Part shown: one piece after another, positions 56,892 through 64,000 of the stretch
How positions within the stretch are numbered: position 1 is the stretch's first letter
How the letters are laid out: each line of letters begins with the position of its first letter
Source of the DNA: Macrotrachela quadricornifera
Taxonomy: Eukaryota; Rotifera; Eurotatoria; Philodinida; Philodinidae
Assembly (NCBI GenBank): GCA_022393335.1
Contig: JAJEKB010021013.1
Coordinates: 68,217 to 132,216 of the forward strand
Reading direction: 5' to 3'
Length of the DNA stretch: 64,000 bases
Program-made: the position numbers and the translations under genes
The notes under the pieces: model-generated
Seen by the model: the letters and a program-made list of their open reading frames with translations, nothing else
The model's database searches: none
Told to the model about the DNA's origin: nothing

Positions 56892-59083
56892 ATGTTTCGC
56901 ATCACTATTATTATGCTACTGTTATTTGCATCCTGTGTGTGTTTACTTTCTGCTGTTACCAGTTTCCCGCACAGCAATCAAACTACATTCTTCAATTTCA
57001 CATTGCCCCTACCGAATATTGTTGAAAAAGAAGTAGATACATCATCATCCATCATTGTTGCATCACCAACAAGTCGTAGTTTTGCCAGCGGTATTGCTAA
57101 TACCAACATTCTAACATTGTTTAAATACAACGGCAGTCAAATATATGTATACGGTTCGATGTCCAATGAAGGCGAAACACCACAGAAATGGATCTTCTAC
57201 TATGTACCGGTGATGGCACCTTTACGAAGCTCGTCGAGTGACCCATGGGTTTGGTCAATAAAAAATGAAGTACGTGTTAAACTATTAATAGGTGATGAGA
57301 CAGTTGAAGAAATGGCTCGAAAAGCTATTAGTAAAAAATATGATACAAAAATTAGCGAGTATGCAAAGTATTGGGATATTGCACCATTGATGATCGACTC
57401 ACTTACAGCTTATATCGTACAAGGAAGTAATTCACCAATTGGTGGTATAGAGCCGTATCATGCTGTTCATCCGAATTCACTCGCCATGATTTTTCGATTT
57501 AAATGTTCAACAGAAGAAAATGCTCGACACATTGCTGAAATGATTGGAAATGGTGAATATGAAATTGAAATTGCCTTCTATTTTGCTGGCTTTCGTCAAG
57601 CATCTACTAGCTTTGTATCGATTACCGGTGATCAACTAAAAGCAGCAGCGAGTAAAACCACAGCGGATGGTGAAAATCCAAATGCACAGTACATACATCG
57701 TGATCAAGCATCCAAGTTCATTGGAAAATATACGATGAATATTAAGAAATTGGTCTATTCGGAAAGCTCAGCAATCAATACACAAGCACTGTCAGACGGC
57801 CTCGAAACACAATTTTTGTCACTATTACAGCAAGGTAATGAGTCATTAAACAGATTCTTATAAATTCACTCTACTGTATCCATCTGTGTTTTGTTTTAGC
57901 TATGCAGGATTCGACTATGGAAAAACTAAAATCTGATGCACTTCAACAAGTTTGGTCGCAATCGGATCTGGATCCAGATGTACTAGAAGGTGAAATAAGT
58001 AAAATGTTTTCCTATAATCAATCAGAAACGGAACGTCACAATGACAGCAAAATGTATTTCAATGGTAATGTGGAATCAATAGAAGAATCAGCCGCAAAAG
58101 GGAGTGGTAGTCTGTCAGGTAGCATCGGTAAAGGTTTCTTAAAAATTTTCAGCCTCGGTTTAAGTGGTAGCGGTGAAAAATCAACCAGCACTTCAAAGAA
58201 GAATCATACAATTACAGATCAAGTTATGTCAGAAACTGATATACAGAAACACCTGGCACAGCACGCAATAGAAACTGAATGGAAAGGAAAAAAGTTGAGA
58301 CCAAAAGAATTCAAAGTTTACAAACTAAGCGATATTACTGATTATTTACAAATAGCTGTGATATCAAAGCAGTTGTCAGTAGATAAAGAACAAAAGGCCA
58401 TTGTTCGAGTAATTAGCACGATGAATACACCGTATTCCATGGCAACTAACCATACTCCTTCAAGTACAGTTATTACCGGTGAAATCAGACTCTATTCTGG
58501 TATAAGTAAACCTCCTTATCCATGGCTTCTGTGTGATGGTTCGACTGTGTCACGTGTTGAATACCAACGCTTGTTTGCGGTCACCGGTACACGATACGGA
58601 CCTGGCGATCGTGTAACAACATTTAATTTACCAGATTTTCGTGGACGTGTTCCAATAGGTGTTGATCCGTATGGATTACGTGTAAAACAGGTAACTGAAA
58701 CTGGTATAAGTGGTGGGGCAGCAGCACACACTTTGACCATTGCTCAACTGCCAATTCACCAACACACACATGGTTCACTAGCCGTTGGAACAGCTGGAAG
58801 TCATTCACATTCAATTTATGATCCGGGTCACAACCATGGAGGCTCTACAGGCAGCGCACAAATGGGAGGCGGTAGATGGGGTATGAAAACTGGGGGAGGT
58901 CATGGGAGCGATCAAGTAACCCATGCACATACGATTAATACAGGATATACATCTATCAGCATCTACGCTGCAGGTGATCACAGTCATACAGTTAGCGGTA
59001 GTACTGGATCAGTTGGCGGCGGCAACGAATTCAGTTTATTGCAACCATATCAATCCGTTAATTACATTATTTACGCCGACTGA
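56892..59083 (+). CDS. Secreted protein with C-terminal phage tail-collar domain
   Basis: Two exons, 56892-57834 and 57900-59083, joined LLQQ-A-MQDSTMEKL across a 65-bp GT-AG intron; 708 residues. The true ATG is followed by a signal peptide (MFRITIIMLLLFASCVCLLS). Residues about 25-540 form an unrecognised region (KWIFYYVPVMAPLR, IHRDQASKFIGKYTMNIKKL, GSGSLSGSIGKGFLKIFSLG). Residues about 545-708 are a phage tail-collar domain: GEIRLYSGISKPPYPWLLCD-GS, FNLPDFRGRVPIGVD, HTLTIAQLPIHQHTH, several further His pairs, and a final PYQSVNYIIYAD. Collar domains belong to phage and bacterial tail fibres and microcystin-related proteins. The intron, TATA box and signal peptide show a domesticated eukaryotic gene. 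GC content is visibly higher than the surroundings, consistent with transfer from bacteria or phage. Ligand binding at the surface is inference. Confidence 0.85.
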
Positions 59084-59985
59084 AGCAAGCTAAACATAAT
59101 GACTCCTATATTTTTCCGTTTCTAATAATGATTTACATGATTTATTGCCGTGTAAACATTTATTTACAAATAGGTTTTATTTTATAACAAATTATATGAT
59201 TAAGTTAAATAAATGTAATGATCGCAATAGAATATTTTTGTTTCCTATGGCAAAACTTTATTTTTGATGCCAAAGCTTCGTGAAAATCTAGTAAAATGTA
59301 ACTCTAGTTCGTAACAAACTTTATGAATACAAACAAAAACATCTCATGCATTTGAGTTTGTTTAATTCATGTGAGAAAAATTACACAATGTATCGAGTAC
59401 AAATGGTAAGAAATATAACAGAAATGTCTATCACGGCTGAGAAGCTGCCGCGACACGATGAACTGTAGAGAAGGGCTTTTGTGTCGGTATCGCGATGGTA
59501 TTTTTAAAAATCTGTTGATTTTAAAGGACATAACCGGTTTAAACTGGTACTACCGCTGCTAATCGGCCAGATTCGTTACGTCCTATCGTATAGCATACAT
59601 AGATGTCGAGTTTATATGAAAATTCATGGAATTTTTAAATTTCCTTCTAAGAAACTTAGCAGCACCGCGCTGTGATAATTTTCAAGAGAAAAAGAATTCC
59701 ATCATTTCTATGCTATTTGATCGTACTCAAACTAATTGAATAGTATTAAATTAACTATAAAATCTATTTTGACTGGTCAAATGTCCCATAAGATGCAGCA
59801 TAAAAAGCACTAGAATTTACATAGAGTTATTTATTCAATAGCTGCAATTTTTATTCTTAAAATCAATAAACTTTTGAGAGATTAAATATTGTGCATTGTG
59901 ATTATTGGATGCATAAAATTTTCTTTCCTCTAAAAACAATTGCAATAATTTTTCCTACGTAGATTGTATCTTCTTTTTACACTGC
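59084..59985. other. 3' flank of the collar gene
   Basis: AATAAA at about 59208 is the likely polyadenylation signal. A degenerate copy of the ATGCAGCATAAAAAGCACTA module lies at about 59793. No gene recognised. Confidence 0.5.
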
Positions 59986-60009
59986 ATCGTCTAATATGAA
60001 TAGGTGGTT

Positions 60010-60205
60010 AAATGTCGAAAGGGAAAACGTCGAAAGACAAAATGTCGAAAAACAGGACGTAGAAAAGCAGATTGTAGAAAAAAAAAATGTCGAAAATGAA
60101 AATGTCGAAAGAAAAATGACGAAAGTGAAAATGTCGAAGGATCAAAATGGCGAAAAGCAGATTGGCGAAAAATAAAACGTCGAAACAGAAAATGACGAAA
60201 AAAAG
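60010..60205 (+). repeat. MULE left terminal repeat array
   Basis: About a dozen variants of AAAATGTCGAAA and ATGACGAAA, separated by 2-6 bases. Inverted relative to the array at 62247-62425. Presumed transposase-binding arrays. Confidence 0.8.
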
Positions 60206-60432
60206 AGAAATGAAATGAAAAGACGTCTATGATGTCCTTGAAGAAATTTCTATCAACTGACGACGCATTGTGATCATCTACTAATTAGTATATACTTTTA
60301 TGCACTAATTGCATTGTCTCGCTGAAAGAATCTGACGATATTGGTTAATTATTGAATGATATATATAGCAGCTTGTGTCCATTTCAAGAGACATTTGTCG
60401 AGTTGTTTTCTATATTCTCTTTTTTTGTCAAC

Positions 60433-62016
60433 ATGAATAACACGCCTATCATAACTTTTTCACAAAGTAACAAAGGTAAGCGTGTGATCATTTGTGGTGG
60501 ATTTGTATATCAGTTAAACAAGTCAAGCTCGAAGGTCAAATACTGGCGCTGTGAAAATCGTCTCTGCTCTGCTGTCCTTCATACTGATGCCAATGATCAA
60601 TTCAAAGCACGTAAAGGTGATCACTCTAGTCATTTATCTTCACCTGAACACATTGAAATTCTTAATTTCAAAACAAACGTCAAAAAACGTATAACTAATG
60701 AAACCACACCAGTTGCTCGCATTTACGACGAAGAATTAGCTAAAGCTCAATTAAGTCAAACTGCTCTTTGTATTGCTCCATCAGCACAAGATGCAAGTAA
60801 GTGCACTTTCTTTTGATTACTCATGCAATTACTTTATCATTTATAGAGTCGTCATTGAATCGTATTCGTCGTCAAGAAACTCCAGCTTTGCCAAAATCAT
60901 GTGATTTTGAAATTCCTACTCTTTATGCTCAAACAATTAATGATGATCGCTTTTTACTTTATGACAAAATACGAAGAACTAAAAGGACACTTATTTTTGC
61001 TACTGATAATCAACTACGTGTATTATTCAAATCCAAACATATATTAATGGATGGCACATTTTCCTTTTGTCCGCCATTTTTTGAACAACTCTACACGTTA
61101 CATGGTATCAAATACGAACAATGTAAGTAGATGATACTTTGTATCTTTTTTTCATTGTAATCAGTGTTCTATAGGTTTTCCTTGTGTTTTCGTTCTTCTT
61201 ACGGGCCGCTCTGACTCAATGTACAAAGACGTATTCAAACAGCTTGAAGAAGAAGCTAAACGTCTTCAAATGGATTTTTCACCAAGTCAAATAACAACTG
61301 ATTTTGAAAAAGCACTTATAAGACCACTACAAAAACAGGTATGAAGTTTATTGGATAAAGTGATAACTCATCGTTGCTTTTTAGTTTCCTAATGCTCGTC
61401 ACATTGGCTGCTTTTACCATTTCACTCAAGCAATCTATAGAAAAATTCAAAATCTCGGTTTAAGCAACATGTATAAAGACGATGACAATGTGCGCAACAT
61501 CTGTCGACGTTTGATGGCTTTACCTCTTCTTCCATTAAATGAAGTAGAGTTTGCTTTCGAAGAACTTATAGAACAACGGCCAGATGTTCTTATGCCACCA
61601 TTCGAATACTTCGAGAATTTCTGGATTAAACAAACATCTATGTATTTATGGAATGTTTCTGACTTAAAAATACGGACGAATAATAATTGCGAAGGTGAGA
61701 TTACTTCTCTATGATTTTAATAATCTTCTTATATTGTATTTTAGGTTGGCACAACCGCTTTAATCACAGAGTCGATAAGGTGCATCCTAATATCTGGCAC
61801 TTTATTGATGTACTCAAGAAAGAAGAAGTTCGTTTTCAACAGCAACTTCTTCATGCTAAAAGCGGTTTGCTCAAGAAAAAGTCAAAAAGAACTTGCATCA
61901 TCCAAGAACGTCTTGATGTTTTATGCAAACATTTTTCAAATAATGAAATTGATTTAAATGAATATCTTGAAGGCTTGTCAATGATCGTTGCAAAAAACAT
62001 GAACAAAACAAAATGA
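60433..62016 (+). CDS. MULE transposase with FLYWCH zinc finger
   Basis: Five exons: 60433-60796, 60847-61122, 61175-61338, 61385-61694 and 61745-62016, with introns of 46-52 bp. The total of 1386 bases gives 461 residues and no internal stop. The chosen start is the first ATG in frame (MNNTPIITFSQSNKGKRVII); a longer reading would begin at TTG. Exon 1 is a FLYWCH-type finger (Y-x-W-R-C-x-N, then C-S-A-V-L-H-T and H-S-S-H). The catalytic core has LMDGTFSFCPPFFEQLYTLH (first D), ITTDFEKALIRPL (second D), and FPNARHIGCFYHFTQAIYRK, the usual C-x-x-H region. A C-terminal NCEGWHNRFNHRV, the helical region expected to carry the third acidic residue, follows. All three regions are present, so the enzyme may be active. 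Confidence 0.85.
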
Positions 62017-62246
62017 ATTGAAACTAGGCTTTTCAATATTATATTCAACTATCAAATTCAGTTTCTTAATTTGTTCATTGTCTCCTTTCTCTTAAAATAC
62101 TTGTTCATGTTATTAAATTTTTGTTATCTTAATCTATCCATATAATGTTTCTTTATCTGCTCTTTTTTGGAATAGTTCTTCACTTATGCTTTATTTGCTA
62201 AAATTCTTGTCAATAAAAGAAAAGGCTAAATATGTGCTATTAGTGG

Positions 62247-62425
62247 TTTCGACATTTTCACTCTCGACATTTTCACTCTCGACATTTTCACTTTCGACAT
62301 TTTGTTTTTCTACATTGATGACTTTCGACATTTTTTCTGTTCGGCATTCTACCTTTTGACATTTCCACTTTCGACGTTTTTTTTTCGACATTTTCACTTT
62401 CGACATTTTGCATTCGACATTTTAG
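62247..62425 (-). repeat. MULE right terminal repeat array
   Basis: Tandem TTTCGACATTTTCAC-type units, inverted relative to the left array. Their translation on the minus strand gives a meaningless lysine-rich ORF. Confidence 0.8.
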
Positions 62426-62545
62426 TACTTTATCGTCTAATATATTTTAATTGAGAATAAAATAAACAAAGAATTGAAAAGTACAACATAAAACTTAAAA
62501 ACAGCCGAAATAGATTTTATAGAAATTTAATAGTATTCATTTAGT

Positions 62546-62947
62546 TTAACCCTCTGATGAGCGACTTTTGAATGGAAAAGCTGGACGGGGGGAGGTGGGG
62601 AAGGAAGAACAGCAAGAAGGAAAAAGTGGTGCATATATGTCGAAGATGTTCACAAATCAGTAAATTGGTATAAGAAATTTTTTCTCCATTTGCTGGATAT
62701 GTCAGTATTGAATTCATATATCTTACACAAGCAAAAGACTGGTCAAATCACTCAATTTTATGGCTTTCGATTACAACCGATCCGTCAAATCATTGCATTG
62801 CATAGGAGACCACAAGTATCAAGAGGACGCCCCAGTGATGAAGATAACCCAGTTCCATTAGTTCAGTGCTATTTCCGAATACTTATACCTCTAACATCGA
62901 AGAAACAAGATTCACGAAAACAGTCTATTGTTTGCATTTTACATTGA
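62546..62947 (+). pseudogene. piggyBac-like C-terminal fragment
   Basis: A TTAACCCTCTGATGAGCG start (TTAA at 62546-62549) resembles a piggyBac end. The reading frame from about 62658 gives NWYKKFFLHLLDMSVLNSYI, then RLQPIRQIIALHRRP and a late SIVC, the PGBD-type C-terminus. No catalytic region. It is a different lineage from the remnant at 55063. Confidence 0.65.
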
Positions 62948-62949
62948 TG

Positions 62950-64000
62950 GAAATAAATATACAGTTTGAAAGTTTTTGAAAAACTTCATTTGTTTCGTAG
63001 AGTTATTCTGTCCTCAAGGCTGCACTTTGCATTGCATATTTTAATCTGAAAATTTGAGGTTAAAATAGATAATACAAAGTGTGACCATTTATTATGGGTT
63101 ACTCTGTATAAAAGAAAATCTTTATTAGAAAGTCTTGTCAAATGCACATAGTTGCAAGTCTCAACTGTATTGTGAAGATGCGGTGTAAGATGACTGAATG
63201 TTATCTTTATTATAGGGTTTTTCGTTAATTGATAAACTGGAAAAAATATTTTTAGTAAGATAAATGATAAATCAACATTGTTACTAGTAATGTTAGCATT
63301 TATGTCCTGATTAAGGGTACCCCAATTATATAGTACTTGTGGACCTATGAGTATTATCATTATACAGAACTTGAGGAACTCTCGAACATGTAACTAATTC
63401 ACTGTTATGGGTCTTTCTACTCAAAAATCATAGGTATACCTATTGAGCGATTGTGCACATCACTTCTAATTGTTCAAACATTTTCATCGGTCTTATATGC
63501 AAAAAAACATAGTTGCGGATCTAATATAACTATTGTTGATACTGACACACTTTCCTATGCTGGTGTAATCAAGGATAACATTATGAAAGTCAATGAGACG
63601 GCTTATTAAAAGAGTTTCACATAGACACGTAACCAGTGCTCAAATTGGCTATCAAGTAGTATATGACATGGTATTTGACAGGTAGACAATAATGTAAAGT
63701 TAAATCTAAACTCATGTTTGTTTTTTTGTAGTCAACATTCACAATGATCGCAGTACTATTTTATATTCTTCCTATCAGAATGTAGTGTATGTGCTTGTCC
63801 TAGTTAAATCTGCGCTACGACAACAACAACGTAATAATTATTATCATTTTCAAAAATCAATATCCTTGATCTTTCTTTGAATAACTTTTTCTAGAAAGAC
63901 GATGATAATCATTGGTTTTTATTATTAGTAAGGAAACTTTCAGAAATACAGAACAATAGTAAAGGATGGGGGTGCATTTAGTCCTAAATCGGTTTGCTAG
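62950..64000. other. No gene recognised
   Basis: A 124-codon minus-strand frame (62986-63360) has no known domain or start support. The rest shows nothing I can assign. Confidence 0.4.

Larger units (their letters stand above)
59998..62431 (+). mobile_element. MULE (Mutator-like) transposon, apparently intact
   Basis: Flanked by identical 12-bp ATCGTCTAATAT at 59986-59997 and 62432-62443, the expected target duplication (8-11 bp is usual for Mutator; one or more bases may match by chance). The termini are long arrays of an approximately 14-bp unit, AAAATGTCGAAAGTG-like: left about 60010-60205, right, inverted, about 62247-62425. They enclose a complete five-exon transposase. Confidence 0.9.

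Noticed and set aside
58516..58814. Two antisense ORFs within the collar gene
   Set aside because: Shadows of a well-supported coding exon.
60010..60205. Regular short repeats resembling a CRISPR-like array
   Set aside because: Units are diverged, spacers are only a few bases, an inverted array sits at the other end of a MULE, and the genome is eukaryotic. They are transposon termini.
62191..62406. Lysine/valine-rich minus-strand ORF of 71 codons
   Set aside because: Reads through the MULE right terminal repeats; not a gene.

Overview
The window looks like a gene-poor, transposon-rich piece of a bdelloid rotifer genome. The evidence is strong AT richness, GT-AG introns of only about 45-65 bp in the undisturbed genes, tandem TIR and ROCO-type immune genes, a Penelope-like retroelement with a GIY-YIG nuclease, and remnants of nearly every DNA transposon class (mariner/Tc1, piggyBac, hAT, MULE, Helitron). 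A phage tail-collar domain sits in a spliced secreted gene. The organism call is inference: there is no rRNA or other marker gene. All exon models were read by eye from codons and splice sites.

Layout. 1-12 kb: a serpin gene that lacks a visible reactive-loop exon (1,340-2,509, minus), a Helitron, two foldback elements, a piggyBac-type MITE, and a coiled-coil protein with a hydrophobic hairpin (5,786-6,487, minus). 12.2-33.4 kb: a chain of minus-strand exons that I read as one very large gene or two adjacent ones. In protein order it gives four tandem TIR domains, a long unrecognised helical region, a C-x2-C segment, an MBT repeat, LRRs, a ROC GTPase split by a 2.5-kb transposon-filled intron, COR, a degenerate TIR, a canonical TIR and a C-terminal tail. 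A 400-base assembly gap lies inside a MITE within one of its introns.

33.5-39.9 kb is mostly debris: a dead mariner, a hammerhead-like motif, a Penelope RT fragment and a piggyBac end. 40.2-41.3 kb carries a small secreted phospholipase A2-like gene (two exons, plus). 41.7-43.0 kb is a dead Tc1 element. 44.6-47.4 kb is a Penelope-like element flanked by 65-bp direct repeats, without its catalytic YxDD. 47.9-51.4 kb holds exons of a beta-trefoil (AbfB-like) protein and, beyond a Helitron, a membrane-protein fragment that may belong to it. 53.8-56.0 kb is a mariner lying against a piggyBac remnant.

56.9-59.1 kb is an intact two-exon secreted protein ending in a phage tail-collar domain. 60.0-62.4 kb is an apparently intact MULE transposon with a five-exon FLYWCH transposase, long TIRs made of tandem repeats, and 12-bp identical flanks. 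A piggyBac fragment follows.

The host genes point to recognition and secretion (TIR/ROCO signalling, serpin, phospholipase, beta-trefoil and collar lectin-like proteins). The transposons largely account for the long introns and intergenic spaces.
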